From: Chryseobacterium indologenes
GTDB lineage: Bacteria > Bacteroidota > Bacteroidia > Flavobacteriales > Weeksellaceae
Reading direction: 5' to 3'
Assembly (NCBI RefSeq): GCF_001295265.1
Contig: NZ_LJOD01000002.1
Span: 1 to 64,000 of the forward strand
DNA length: 64,000 bases
A program made the position numbers and the translations under genes. The stretch's first letter is position 1. Each line of letters begins with the position of its first letter. Shown here in pieces: positions 44,741 through 54,101 of this stretch. The notes beneath the pieces were generated by a model, which made no database searches, was not told where the DNA came from, and saw nothing but the letters and a program-made list of their open reading frames with translations.

Positions 44741-45406
44741 TTAAAAACTTTTCGGAAGATAATTAAATCGTCTCAGTTCCTCAAAATCTTTAATCTTTCT
44801 TAAATAAGTCTGCGAAAGAAGGTAAACATCATCTGCCATCCGGAAGACAGACTCATAATTATGATCCGAAATAATAATGCCTTTATGGGGAGACTGCCCT
44901 TTGATAATTCTTTCCATTTCATCACAGAGTTTAGGGGAAATCCCGCTGAACGGCTCATCCAGCAGAATAAAATCCGCATCGGAGTAAAGGATAATAAGGG
45001 TTTCTACGATTCTTTTTTCTCCTCCGGACAGATGCCTGGTGGTTTCCTCTAAAAATGGTTTCATCAGATCTAGCTGATTAAGTTTTTCCGTGTTTTCTCT
45101 ATTACAGAACAGGGGAATTAAATTTCTGATTTTAATATTTTTAGGAAGGAAAGACGTGCGCTGAGGTAAATAGACAATCCTGTTTTTCCGGTCAGAAAGG
45201 CTTTTAAGAACAATGTCATCATATCTGATAAACTGGGTATCTCCTTTTACCGTTCCGAAGATGATCTGAAGCAGGGTAGATTTTCCGCCGCCTGAAGGGC
45301 CCAGAATCCCTGAGATTTTTCCGGTTTCACAGCTTATAAAAACATCCTGAAGGATTTTCGTGGTACCAAAAGATTTTGTAATACTGTCTGCATGAAGCTT
45401 TTTCAT
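44741..45406 (-). CDS. ABC transporter ATP-binding protein
   Basis: 221 residues with complete nucleotide-binding motifs: Walker A GPSGGGKST at 36-44, signature LSGGE at 126-130, Walker B FILLDEP at 146-152 and a His switch in SDHNYE near 180. Its start overlaps the stop of the small membrane gene upstream by four bases (ATGA), so the two proteins probably work together. The substrate is unknown. Confidence 0.9.
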   Translation of the reverse strand: MKKLHADSITKSFGTTKILQDVFISCETGKISGILGPSGGGKSTLLQIIFGTVKGDTQFIRYDDIVLKSLSDRKNRIVYLPQRTSFLPKNIKIRNLIPLFCNRENTEKLNQLDLMKPFLEETTRHLSGGEKRIVETLIILYSDADFILLDEPFSGISPKLCDEMERIIKGQSPHKGIIISDHNYESVFRMADDVYLLSQTYLRKIKDFEELRRFNYLPKSF

Positions 45407-45678
45407 ATACCGGAGAGGAGTTTTATCATTAAACTTAGCGACAAGGTAAGGATCCAGAGAACCCGTCTTGAAAATCCAAAGTTGGCATAAAAGAAATATT
45501 CACCTTTAAGCCTTATATCATAAATGAAAAAATGGAGTAGAGGGAGGATCAGGGAAAAGCCCAGTCCGAAATTTTTTATGTTAGATCCACTTAAAAAACA
45601 AACAAGCAGAGAAAATAGCACTGCCGGAATAAGGAGTTTCTGATAAAAGATCCGGAGAACTCTGATATTTTTACCCAT
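45403..45678 (-). CDS. small membrane protein paired with ABC ATPase
   Basis: 91 residues with three hydrophobic segments (about 14-28, 36-53 and 71-90). It is far smaller than a normal ABC permease. Translationally coupled to the ATPase gene at 44741. It may be a minimal membrane partner or a regulator. No family recognised. Confidence 0.7.
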   Translation of the reverse strand: MGKNIRVLRIFYQKLLIPAVLFSLLVCFLSGSNIKNFGLGFSLILPLLHFFIYDIRLKGEYFFYANFGFSRRVLWILTLSLSLMIKLLSGI

Positions 45679-45798
45679 TGTTCAAAAATACGGATAAAAA
45701 ATATCAGCAGACAGCATTAAATATATCTGTTATCTTGAAAAATGTAAAAATCTTTGATTTTTCCTTAATTCACCTTAGAGCTTAATGGTTAAAAAATA

Positions 45799-45830
45799 AA
45801 ACAGCACTGATTTTCAGTGCTGTTTTTTAT
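45799..45830. terminator. terminator downstream of mutS2
   Basis: AAACAGCACTGA / TCAGTGCTGTTT with loop TTT; T-rich on both sides, 22 bases past the mutS2 stop. It may serve the minus-strand mutS2 transcript. Confidence 0.8.
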
Positions 45831-45851
45831 GCTTATAATATCATAACAATA

Positions 45852-47999
45852 TTAAATCCGTTCTAATTCCTCCGCATCAATCGTGGTTTTAAACGTTCCA
45901 TAGTTCACGATTACTTTATTTCTGGAAATTTTTTCAATAGTTCCCACACTGGTACTTCCGGTAATCCGTACACGCTGCCCTACCTTCATCCAAACCGCAC
46001 GGTCGCTTTTACGTTTTTCTTCCAGCTTTTCATTGGTTTCTGCAATCTTTTCGATAACCTCTTCCTTTTTAAGCTGCTGCGTAATCTTCCTCTTCACAAC
46101 CTGTAAACGCTTGGATTCGTCCTTGTCGGCTCCCAGTTTTCTGAATTTCTCCTGTTCCAGCAATTTAACGAAATCTTTCACCACATCTTTCCTGGATTTT
46201 CCTTTCGTATAGCTGTCGATAAAAGTTTCAATCTTATTTCCGAACTGAAGCTTGCGGTGTTCCTCTTCGTACAGTTTCTGGAAGCTGAACAATTTCTGCT
46301 GAAGCTGTTCGTTCAGCTTCTGAAGGTTGTCTCGTTTATCTTCAACAGATTCTTTTCTTTCAGCAAGGTCAGACTTCAGTTTTTCAACCTCAAACTTTTC
46401 CTGTTGTAGCTTTACAATAGTTTTATCAAGGTTAACGATATCATGTTCTACTTTTTTCTTGGCAGCATGAATGATAAACCTTGGAATTCTGTTTTTCTCC
46501 GCTACCTCAAAAGTAAAGGAGCTTCCTGCCTGTCCCACTTCCAGCTTATACATAGGTTCCAGTGTTTCCTCATTGAAGAGCATGGCTGCATTCTGGGCAT
46601 TCGGAAGCTGTTCAATCACCAGCTTGATATTCGTATAGTGTGTGGTAATAATAGCGAAACTCTTCTTATCATAGAAATACTCCATGAAGCTTTCAGCCAG
46701 CGCACCACCCAGCTCAGGATCAGAACCGGTTCCGAATTCATCAATAAGCAGCAGGGTTCCTGCATCCGCCTCACGGATGATTCCGGACATCTTCTTCAGT
46801 CTTGAAGAATAAGTAGATAAATGGTTTTCAATGGATTGATTATCCCCAATATCCGTCATGATCTTATCAAAGAAAAACATTTCCGATCTCGGATGTACCG
46901 GAACCAAAATGCCACTCTGGATCATCAGCTGAAGCAGTCCTACCGTTTTAAGGGTGATGGATTTACCTCCTGCATTCGGTCCTGAAATACAAATAATCCT
47001 GTTATGTTCCGTAAGGGAAAGGGTTTGAGGATGAATGGTCTTGTTTTCCTGCTTATTTCTCAGCCATAATAAAGGATGATAAGCATCTTTCAGCCTTAAT
47101 GTTTTATGGCGGTTGATTTTCGGAAGAATTCCGTTTACCAGCTCTCCAAACTTGGCCTTCGCTCTTGTAAGGTCAAGATCAAAAATATACACCTGATATC
47201 TCCAGAGTTGTGGCTGGAATTCTGCCAGTTCTGCAGTAAGCTTTCTAAGGATTTTATCAATTTCCTTTTTCTCTTCCTCTTCGTTTTCACGCAGCTTGAA
47301 ATAATGTTTTACCACACTGTCAGGCTGGATATACGTAATGGAACCTGTTTTTGAAATACCGAGAACCCTTCCCGGAACTCTTTTCTTGAATCCTGATTTT
47401 ACTGCCAGTACCCTTTGGTCTTCAATAATACTTTCGCGGATGTCATCCAGAAACTCACTCTGCCCGTAATTGAACAGCGCACGATTAAAATTTTCCTGAA
47501 TCGCTTTTTTGGCATGCTGGATCTCCGCTCTCAGTTCCTTTAAAATAGGAGAGGCCTCACTTTTAACTTCCCCAAAACGGTTAAAGACCTTATCTACCTT
47601 ATCAATGATTTCTTTTCTGAACTCCAGGACAGAAACTTCTTCCATTAAAGTAGGGAAGGTTTCAGGCATGGTAGGGAAAAACTTCTGTAGTTTCCCGATC
47701 TGTTCCGTGATGGCTTTTATTTTGATGAAAGCACTGTTTTCCAGACGGTAATTCTCGATCAGCATGAGCTTGAGCTCATTTTCAATATCTTCATATTCAT
47801 CGAACGGAATTGCATTTGAACTTTCAAAACTCGAAAGATATTCCGACGTTTTTTTCAGTGAAAGTTCCGCCTCGTCAATTTCCATCGGACGAAGTTGAAG
47901 AATTTTTTCTCTCGTTTTAGGAGAATACGCAAATGGAGAAATTTCCGCGAGCAATTGCGGAAACTCTAATTCGTTTAAATCTTCTTTGTCTATATACAC
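45852..47999 (-). CDS. mutS2: MutS2-like protein lacking the Smr domain
   Basis: 715 residues, starting with GTG (MYIDKEDLNELEFPQ). MutS-type core and ATPase: Walker A GPNAGGKS at 340-347 and LLLIDEFGTGSDPELGGAL as Walker B, followed by a long coiled coil at about 505-610 and a C-terminal KOW-like segment (VGQRVRITGSTSVGTIEKI). Typical MutS2 of about 780 residues ends in an Smr endonuclease domain, which is missing here. MutS2 binds branched DNA or collided ribosomes in other bacteria; without Smr, any cutting would need a partner. Confidence 0.88.
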   Translation of the reverse strand: MYIDKEDLNELEFPQLLAEISPFAYSPKTREKILQLRPMEIDEAELSLKKTSEYLSSFESSNAIPFDEYEDIENELKLMLIENYRLENSAFIKIKAITEQIGKLQKFFPTMPETFPTLMEEVSVLEFRKEIIDKVDKVFNRFGEVKSEASPILKELRAEIQHAKKAIQENFNRALFNYGQSEFLDDIRESIIEDQRVLAVKSGFKKRVPGRVLGISKTGSITYIQPDSVVKHYFKLRENEEEEKKEIDKILRKLTAELAEFQPQLWRYQVYIFDLDLTRAKAKFGELVNGILPKINRHKTLRLKDAYHPLLWLRNKQENKTIHPQTLSLTEHNRIICISGPNAGGKSITLKTVGLLQLMIQSGILVPVHPRSEMFFFDKIMTDIGDNQSIENHLSTYSSRLKKMSGIIREADAGTLLLIDEFGTGSDPELGGALAESFMEYFYDKKSFAIITTHYTNIKLVIEQLPNAQNAAMLFNEETLEPMYKLEVGQAGSSFTFEVAEKNRIPRFIIHAAKKKVEHDIVNLDKTIVKLQQEKFEVEKLKSDLAERKESVEDKRDNLQKLNEQLQQKLFSFQKLYEEEHRKLQFGNKIETFIDSYTKGKSRKDVVKDFVKLLEQEKFRKLGADKDESKRLQVVKRKITQQLKKEEVIEKIAETNEKLEEKRKSDRAVWMKVGQRVRITGSTSVGTIEKISRNKVIVNYGTFKTTIDAEELERI

Positions 48000-48003
48000 A
48001 CTG

Positions 48004-48011
48004 CAAATTTA
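48004..48011 (-). promoter_or_regulatory. -7 box immediately before mutS2 GTG
   Basis: Minus-strand TAAATTTG, 4 bases from the GTG start codon, so the transcript would be almost leaderless. Confidence 0.4.
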
Positions 48012-48073
48012 CGGATAATTTGAGAATGAGCAGATTTGATGATTTGAAAATGTTTGTCATGATCAGGATTTAT

Positions 48074-48081
48074 TATTTTTG
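48074..48081 (+). promoter_or_regulatory. -7 box before GNAT gene
   Basis: TATTTTTG with TTTG 17 bases upstream, only 4 bases before the ATG at 48086; another nearly leaderless arrangement. Confidence 0.4.
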
Positions 48082-48085
48082 AAAA

Positions 48086-48589
48086 ATGAAACTGGAAACT
48101 GAAAGATTACATTTAAAGGAGATCAACGAAAGCCATGTTGACGATATTCTGAAAATTCGAAGCAACGAAATCACGAATCAGTTTGTTCAGAGAAATTCTC
48201 CGAAAAATAATTATGATGCCCTGCAGTTTATTTTAACGGTTAAAGAAAGAACTCAGAACAATCAGACGGCTTATTGGGGAATTTCTTTAAAAGATCAACC
48301 GAATCTTATAGGAACAATATGTCTCTGGAACTTTTCTGAAGACAGAACCGTTGCTGAAGTCGGTTACGAATTATTACCCGATTATCACAGGCAGGGAATC
48401 ATGTCAGAAGCTTTGAAAGCCGTTTTGAAAGCCGCTTTTAGTGAACTGCATTTTCAGGAAATTCTGGCAATGACCAATAAGCATAATGAAAACTCAAAAG
48501 GCCTTCTTGTAAAACATGGTTTTACTTTAATGGAAGGCAGAACAGATGAAGGATTTCCTCATAACCTTGTTTTTAGTCTGAAAAATTAA
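48086..48589 (+). CDS. RimJ/RimL-type GNAT acetyltransferase
   Basis: 167 residues. ETERLHLKEINESHVDDIL opens the fold typical of RimJ/RimL acetyltransferases. VGYELLPDYHRQGIMSEALKAVL contains the acetyl-CoA loop RQGIMS. LVKHGFTLMEGR is the last strand pair. It could acetylate a protein N-terminus or a small amine. Divergent from mutS2. Confidence 0.88.
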   Translation: MKLETERLHLKEINESHVDDILKIRSNEITNQFVQRNSPKNNYDALQFILTVKERTQNNQTAYWGISLKDQPNLIGTICLWNFSEDRTVAEVGYELLPDYHRQGIMSEALKAVLKAAFSELHFQEILAMTNKHNENSKGLLVKHGFTLMEGRTDEGFPHNLVFSLKN

Positions 48590-48672
48590 ATGCTCCAAGC
48601 ATTCTATGATTTATCGGAAAATTTGATATTGCCTGTTTTTTAATTTATATTTGAACTTTTATCATACAAACC

Positions 48673-49191
48673 ATGAAAAAGTTTTTAACCGTTATTGCCA
48701 TTTTAGCAGTCATTTTCTTTATTATTCTGCAGGTTTTTATGTGGTATAATAAAAATAACATCATGAGCAATCAGGCAGTTTTCAAAATTTACCTGGATGT
48801 AAAAGATGAAGATATGGATGAATATTTCGGAGTGGAAAAAGGAACTTACAACAAAGATAAACATATGATTGTCTGTGATCTTCCTGTAAATGCTGCAGCT
48901 TTCAAGCCGCACAGCCAGATTGTTAACCGTAATATTGGCGAAATCAGCTGTGATGAAAAATATAATCCGGAGATGCATGATAAATATGATCAGACTGAGC
49001 TTACCGATGGCGGAAGCATGACGCTGATAATTCTTGATAATAGTTCATCTGTTCCTGCTCAGATGGTTAATGAAAACTTAGGCGGAGCAAGCATTGTCGC
49101 AAAAAGACAGGTATATTTCGACTATGGTAAAGGAATGATCAATCATATTGTTTTAGCCAAAGATAAAATATACGATTATTGTAATAAATAA
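48673..49191 (+). CDS. membrane-anchored protein of unknown function
   Basis: 172 residues. One N-terminal hydrophobic helix (LTVIAILAVIFFIILQVFMWY) is an uncleaved anchor or signal peptide. The rest is soluble and contains two cysteines (in VCDLPVN and SCDEKYN), which may form a disulfide outside the membrane. I do not recognise a family. Confidence 0.65.
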   Translation: MKKFLTVIAILAVIFFIILQVFMWYNKNNIMSNQAVFKIYLDVKDEDMDEYFGVEKGTYNKDKHMIVCDLPVNAAAFKPHSQIVNRNIGEISCDEKYNPEMHDKYDQTELTDGGSMTLIILDNSSSVPAQMVNENLGGASIVAKRQVYFDYGKGMINHIVLAKDKIYDYCNK

Positions 49192-49203
49192 TAAACCGAA
49201 GTT

Positions 49204-49229
49204 AAAATTGATAACCACCCATCAATTTT
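49204..49229 (+). terminator. hairpin between 48673 gene and ung
   Basis: AAAATTGAT / ATCAATTTT, 9-base stem with an 8-base loop. The T-run is within the stem, so it is a weak candidate. Confidence 0.4.
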
Positions 49230-49266
49230 CAAATTAGCCCATTTTCAAATTCACAAATTTCCTCAT

Positions 49267-49908
49267 ATGACCTGGACAGAAGTTTTAGCCCCGATAAAAA
49301 ATACAGAATATTTTAAAACCCTTTGGGAGAAAGTAAAGAAGGAGTATGCTGCGACAAAGGTATTCCCACCGAAAGATCAGATCTTCAGAGCACTGGAAAT
49401 CACACCTTTTGATGATGTTGAAGTTGTGATTATCGGACAGGATCCTTATCATAATGACTATCAGGCAAATGGGCTGTGCTTCTCCGTTTCCGAGCAGGTG
49501 GCTGCACCCCCTTCCCTTAAAAATATTTTTATCGAATTAAAGGATGACCTTGGAGTGGTGAGAACATCCAAAGAGCTGGACGACTGGGGAAAACAGGGAG
49601 TTCTTCTTCTGAATGCTACCTTAACAGTTCGGGCCCATACTCCGAACTCTCATAAAGATCTGGGATGGGAAAAGTTCACCGATTTTGTGATCAAAGAGAT
49701 TTCAGATAAAAAAGAGAACGTGGTTTTTGTACTTTGGGGAGCTTTTGCCCAGAAAAAAGCCGAACTCATTGATCCGGCTAAACATTTTATCCTAAAATCG
49801 GCGCACCCGTCACCGTTTTCTGTTCACAGAGGATTTTTCGGAAGCAAACCTTTTTCAAAGATCAATGAATATCTTGTGTCAAAAGGTAAGAAACCTATTT
49901 CCTGGTAG
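49267..49908 (+). CDS. ung: uracil-DNA glycosylase (family 1)
   Basis: 213 residues. The water-activating motif GQDPYH is at 57-62 (catalytic Asp59), and the DNA-intercalation loop HPSPFS at 180-185. It removes uracil from DNA in base-excision repair. Its 3' end overlaps the convergent lipoprotein gene by 14 bases. Confidence 0.96.
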   Translation: MTWTEVLAPIKNTEYFKTLWEKVKKEYAATKVFPPKDQIFRALEITPFDDVEVVIIGQDPYHNDYQANGLCFSVSEQVAAPPSLKNIFIELKDDLGVVRTSKELDDWGKQGVLLLNATLTVRAHTPNSHKDLGWEKFTDFVIKEISDKKENVVFVLWGAFAQKKAELIDPAKHFILKSAHPSPFSVHRGFFGSKPFSKINEYLVSKGKKPISW

Positions 49909-50404
49909 GCACTGAAGTTTCATCTGCTTTTTTAATGCTGATCCCGATCCTGTATTTTCCGGAAAGGGCTCTGGCTCCTTCCTGGGATTTAGGATAAGGG
50001 GTTACTTCTTCCAGTGTAATAACATATCCGTTAAAGTCTTCAGACTGATGGTAATTTTTACCCGGATGATTTAAAGTGGCAAGATTCAGGACCATAGGCC
50101 GGGAAGTGGTCAGCATGGCTTCTACCTGCGCTACGGCAGCTCCGGCCCAGATACAGTTTACGCCCTCAGGACAGCGGCTGTCCTCGGAAATTCCTTTAAA
50201 AGTAACATTCATCTGGTACTCGTCCAGAAATTTATTTTCTCCTTCATTCAGGTAAACAATTCCTTTCTGGTTTTTAGGCTGAGAGCCGGAAGGATCAGTC
50301 ATGGCTGTTGCTGTAGTTTTGGAAGGCGTTCTATCATTCTTTTGGGCATTGCATCCGGCTAAGGCAAGCATTCCCAGGGTTAATATGAGGGCTTTATGGA
50401 ACAT
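49895..50404 (-). CDS. lipoprotein with DSRCPxGxxCIWAG-type motif
   Basis: 169 residues. Lipoprotein signal (ILTLGMLALAGCNAQ, Cys18). The core DSRCPEGVNCIWAGAAVAQVE with two Cys is a motif recurrent in small Bacteroidota lipoproteins of unknown function. Upstream of it on the same strand is the DUF456 gene, 16 bases away. Confidence 0.75.
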   Translation of the reverse strand: MFHKALILTLGMLALAGCNAQKNDRTPSKTTATAMTDPSGSQPKNQKGIVYLNEGENKFLDEYQMNVTFKGISEDSRCPEGVNCIWAGAAVAQVEAMLTTSRPMVLNLATLNHPGKNYHQSEDFNGYVITLEEVTPYPKSQEGARALSGKYRIGISIKKADETSVPTRK

Positions 50405-50420
50405 AATCTGTCTTTTAATT

Positions 50421-50912
50421 TTAAATAATATCGAGCATATCTAATACTACTACCAAAAACATTGCCACACCTACTACAAAACTAAAACCGGTTCCGTAAA
50501 TAAAACCTACAAAAGCTCCTTTGGTTGACTGTAAAGCCTTTTTCATATCCTTACTGTCATGCAGCAGCTCCCCTATAAAGACCCCTGCAAACATTCCGAT
50601 CAGGAAGCCTAAAGGAATAGGAATAAATAACCCGACAATTGTTCCTACAACAGAACCTATGCTTCCCCAGCGTGTTCCTCCGTATTTTCTGTTGGTCCTG
50701 GCCGGAATTACGTAACTCAGAACCGCAGAAGCAGCTGTAAGAATTCCGAAAGCCCATACATAAATCATGGGAAGATCAGAATCTGTTCCGAATTTATAAA
50801 TCAGAAGTCCGCAAATACTGAGCAGAAGTCCGGGAAGGATCGGAAGAAAAGTTCCAAGTATGCCCAAAACCAGTAAAATAAGGCATAGAATATTAATCAG
50901 GGTCGTATCCAT
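50421..50912 (-). CDS. DUF456 membrane protein
   Basis: 163 residues with four or five membrane helices and the glycine-rich pattern RKYGGTRWGSIGSVVGTIVGLF followed by PIPLGFLIGMFAGVFIGELL, typical of DUF456. The function is unknown. Probably co-transcribed with the lipoprotein gene. Confidence 0.85.
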   Translation of the reverse strand: MDTTLINILCLILLVLGILGTFLPILPGLLLSICGLLIYKFGTDSDLPMIYVWAFGILTAASAVLSYVIPARTNRKYGGTRWGSIGSVVGTIVGLFIPIPLGFLIGMFAGVFIGELLHDSKDMKKALQSTKGAFVGFIYGTGFSFVVGVAMFLVVVLDMLDII

Positions 50913-51021
50913 TCTTTAAAATTATAAACGCAAGATAGGAAAAAAGAAGATTTACAGAAGGATTTTAAGAATTTGGGATGAAAATTGATTGTGAATTGTA
51001 ACATCATCCTTCTTAATTTTA

Positions 51022-51029
51022 TAAATTTG
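51022..51029 (+). promoter_or_regulatory. -7 box before mscS-type gene
   Basis: TAAATTTG, 5 bases before the ATG at 51035; again a nearly leaderless position. Upstream box not clear. Confidence 0.35.
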
Positions 51030-51034
51030 CTGTA

Positions 51035-52303
51035 ATGAAAGACGAAATTCAGGATACCAAAAATTTTTTGCAGGAAATCAGTGACCAGCTTTACATCTAT
51101 ATCAGTCAGGTAACCCCTGCCGGTCTGGATTGGGTGGTTCATATTATTGTGAAACTGGCATTGCTTTGTGCTGTCTTTCTGGTGGTGGATTTCATTTTTA
51201 AATTCATCATCAACTTTATTTTCAGATTTTTCCGGAATGATGATAAATATCCGGTAATACGTTCCATTTATCAGTCGAAGATCACAAACTCTGTTGCTCA
51301 TTTTGCTGCTCTTCTTGTTGTGGGGGCTATACATCCTTCCATATTTCCGGCTACCGCTCTGCCTAAGACGACAACGTTTATCAACAGGTCTGTCAATTTA
51401 GGCCTGGTGCTTATTCTGGCGGGAATGCTTTACCGGTCACTTACCGGTTTCAGGAATTACTTCACCATCAAGCAGGATTTCTATAAAATCATGGCGCTGA
51501 ATGCCATTTCGGAGACCGTAAAAATTTTAGGAATTTTTGTTTTTTCCGTAGTCGGGATCTGTGTAATTTTCGGGATTAAAGGGACCACTATTGTAGGAAG
51601 TCTGGGGGCTATTACCGCCGTACTGGTATTGGTTTTCAGAGATACTATCCTGGGGTTTGTAACCGGGATACATGTAGCAACGTCTAAAAATCTGAAAGTA
51701 GGAGACTGGGTAAGCATTCCGAAATACAACATCGAAGGAAATATTACAGAAATAAGCCTTCTGACTACAAAGATCACCAATTTTGATAAGACCGTTTCCA
51801 CGATACCAACCTACGACCTTCTGACCACAGAGATCAAAAATCTGCAGATCATGTCTGAATCCAATACCAGGAGAATCAAGAAATCGATTTACTTTAATAT
51901 CAATTCTTTTAAATTTTTAACAGAAGAAGATATTGAACGTTTGAAAGAGATTAACCTGATTTCGGATTATATTGAAGAGAAAACCCAGGAAATTAAAAAA
52001 GAAAAAGAAAGCCTGAGGCATAATGATAAAACAATCAATGGCAGACAGCTTACCAATATCGGGGTTTTCAGATATTATGCCCAGAAATATATTGAGAACG
52101 ATCCTGATATTGATAAAAACGGGGCCAAAATGGTCCGTCAGCTAGATATTACACCGCAAGGCCTGCCTCTGGAGGTATATTGTTTTGCCAATGATTCCAA
52201 ATGGGAACATTTTGAGCAGATCCAGGCTGATATTTTCGATCATCTGCTGGTGGCCTCAAAAGAATTTGATCTGCAGGTCATGCAGGTGAGCGTAAAAGTG
52301 TAA
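51035..52303 (+). CDS. MscS-family mechanosensitive ion channel
   Basis: 422 residues. Three to five membrane segments lie in the first 170 residues. The pore-type helix is GLGAITAVLVLVFRDTILGFVTGI-like (TTIVGSLGAITAVLV then FRDTILGFVTGI), followed by the beta domain (LKVGDWVSI, then GNITEISLLTTKITNFD), the MscS fold. A long cytoplasmic domain with an unusually charged helix (KEKESLRHNDK) follows. It releases solutes during hypo-osmotic shock by family role. Confidence 0.87.
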   Translation: MKDEIQDTKNFLQEISDQLYIYISQVTPAGLDWVVHIIVKLALLCAVFLVVDFIFKFIINFIFRFFRNDDKYPVIRSIYQSKITNSVAHFAALLVVGAIHPSIFPATALPKTTTFINRSVNLGLVLILAGMLYRSLTGFRNYFTIKQDFYKIMALNAISETVKILGIFVFSVVGICVIFGIKGTTIVGSLGAITAVLVLVFRDTILGFVTGIHVATSKNLKVGDWVSIPKYNIEGNITEISLLTTKITNFDKTVSTIPTYDLLTTEIKNLQIMSESNTRRIKKSIYFNINSFKFLTEEDIERLKEINLISDYIEEKTQEIKKEKESLRHNDKTINGRQLTNIGVFRYYAQKYIENDPDIDKNGAKMVRQLDITPQGLPLEVYCFANDSKWEHFEQIQADIFDHLLVASKEFDLQVMQVSVKV

Positions 52304-52405
52304 AACACAGGATTAACTTCTGAAACAGATAATAATATAAGAGAGTAAAATACAGAATTCAGAATTGTCTGGATCTGAATCTAATCTCCAACTTCTAAAA
52401 AAGAT

Positions 52406-53125
52406 ATGACAAAACTAAGCGTAAACATCAATAAAATCGCAACATTAAGAAATGCCAGAGGAGGCGATACGCCAAGTGTAACAGAAGCAGCGGTGAAAAT
52501 CCAGGAATTCGGAGGACAGGGAATTACCATCCATCCAAGACCTGATGAAAGGCATATAACCAGAAAAGATGTCTACGATCTGAAGCCTTTGGTAACCACA
52601 GAGTTCAATATTGAAGGAAACCCGCACCGTCATTTTATTGATATGGTGCTTGATGTAAAGCCTGAGCAGGTAACATTGGTTCCTGATGCTGACGATGCCA
52701 TCACTTCAAATGCGGGCTGGGACACGAAAAAACATCTGGATTTTCTGACAGACATCATTGCAGAATTTAAAAATGCAGGGATCCGTACTTCCATTTTCCT
52801 TGATCCAATGCCGGAATTGGTAGAATACGCTGCAAAAACTGGGGCGGACAGAATTGAGCTGTATACGGAAGCGTATGCTAAAAATTACCTTTCCAATAAA
52901 GAAAAGGCCGTAAAGCCCTATTATGATACGGCTGTTGTAGCAGCAGATCACGGATTAGGAATCAATGCCGGGCATGATCTTAGTCTTGAGAATTTAAAAT
53001 ATTTTGCAGACAATGTTCCCAATCTGCTTGAAGTGTCAATTGGCCACGCACTCATTTCGGAAGCTTTGTATATGGGACTTGAAAATACAGTTCAGGCTTA
53101 TCTGAAGAGACTGGCCAAATGGTAA
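52406..53125 (+). CDS. pdxJ: pyridoxine 5'-phosphate synthase
   Basis: 239 residues. TIM-barrel enzyme of the DXP-dependent vitamin B6 pathway. NINKIATLRNARGG at the N-terminus and ITIHPRPDERHI, with a later HDLSLENL, are the conserved phosphate and substrate loops. Complete length. Followed by an alpha/beta hydrolase gene at 142 bases. Confidence 0.96.
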   Translation: MTKLSVNINKIATLRNARGGDTPSVTEAAVKIQEFGGQGITIHPRPDERHITRKDVYDLKPLVTTEFNIEGNPHRHFIDMVLDVKPEQVTLVPDADDAITSNAGWDTKKHLDFLTDIIAEFKNAGIRTSIFLDPMPELVEYAAKTGADRIELYTEAYAKNYLSNKEKAVKPYYDTAVVAADHGLGINAGHDLSLENLKYFADNVPNLLEVSIGHALISEALYMGLENTVQAYLKRLAKW

Positions 53126-53133
53126 AGACAAAT

Positions 53134-53160
53134 AAGGCAGGATGAATATCTGGCCTTTTC
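53134..53160 (+). terminator. possible terminator after pdxJ
   Basis: AAGGCAG / CTGGCCTT with a bulge, followed by TTCC. Weak. Confidence 0.35.
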
Positions 53161-53267
53161 CTTTCTGAATTTTTTCAAAACAATCTGAACAGATACTTAG
53201 TAAGCTCTTTTTCGTATGATTGGTTTACTTTCTGATTATTAATTTTTAAAATTTTAATTCCTAAAAA

Positions 53268-54047
53268 ATGGAAATCTTAAACTCAAAAATATTCGGTGAA
53301 AATTTAACAGCACCCCCCCTTCTCGTGTTCCACGGGTTGTTTGGAATGCTTGATAACTGGGGGAGCTTCGGGAAAGATCTGGGAGAATATCTTCCGTTAC
53401 ACCTGATTGATCTCAGAAACCACGGGAGAAGCTTTCACTCAGACCAGATGTCCCATGACGACCTTGCGGATGACATTGCCCGATATATGGATCACTACGG
53501 AATTCAGAAAGCCAACGTTTTAGGGCATTCATTAGGAGGGAAAGCAGTAATGCAGTTTGCCATAAAATATCCGGAAAGAGTAGAAAAGCTGATTGTGGTT
53601 GATATTTCACCGAAAGCATATCCTCCGCACCATCAGGGAATTATTAAAGCTCTTGAAACCGTAGATTTTAATACCGTTGGGTCAAGAAGCGATGTGGAAG
53701 CCATTCTTGCCCGGTATATTCCTGAGAAATCAACCATTCAGTTCCTTGCAAAAAACCTGTACTGGGATGACAACAAACAGCTGAACTGGAGATTCAATCT
53801 TAAAACACTTTCTGAAAAATATAACGAATTTGTTTCGAATGCTGTAAAATTTGGCGTATTTGAAGGAGATACCTTATTTATTGCAGGGGAAAAATCAAAT
53901 TATATCCTGCCACAGGATGAGTATGGCATTAAACAGCAGTTTCCAAAAGCTCAACTGGTCACGGTGAAAAATGCGGGACATTGGGTACAGGCAGAAAATC
54001 CTGTTGATTTCGCCGTAGTTGTTAAGCGGTTTTTAGGTTTGGATTGA
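53268..54047 (+). CDS. alpha/beta hydrolase, YbfF-like esterase
   Basis: 259 residues. HGLFGMLDNW is the oxyanion strand, GHSLGG the nucleophile elbow (Ser in the first third), and GHWVQAENP carries the catalytic His. It resembles the YbfF esterases; a short-chain ester or acyl-CoA is the likely substrate. Confidence 0.88.
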   Translation: MEILNSKIFGENLTAPPLLVFHGLFGMLDNWGSFGKDLGEYLPLHLIDLRNHGRSFHSDQMSHDDLADDIARYMDHYGIQKANVLGHSLGGKAVMQFAIKYPERVEKLIVVDISPKAYPPHHQGIIKALETVDFNTVGSRSDVEAILARYIPEKSTIQFLAKNLYWDDNKQLNWRFNLKTLSEKYNEFVSNAVKFGVFEGDTLFIAGEKSNYILPQDEYGIKQQFPKAQLVTVKNAGHWVQAENPVDFAVVVKRFLGLD

Positions 54048-54101
54048 ATTGATTCTCTGTTTCTTAGATTTTAGTTAAAATTTTCTTAAAATAAGATAAT
54101 A

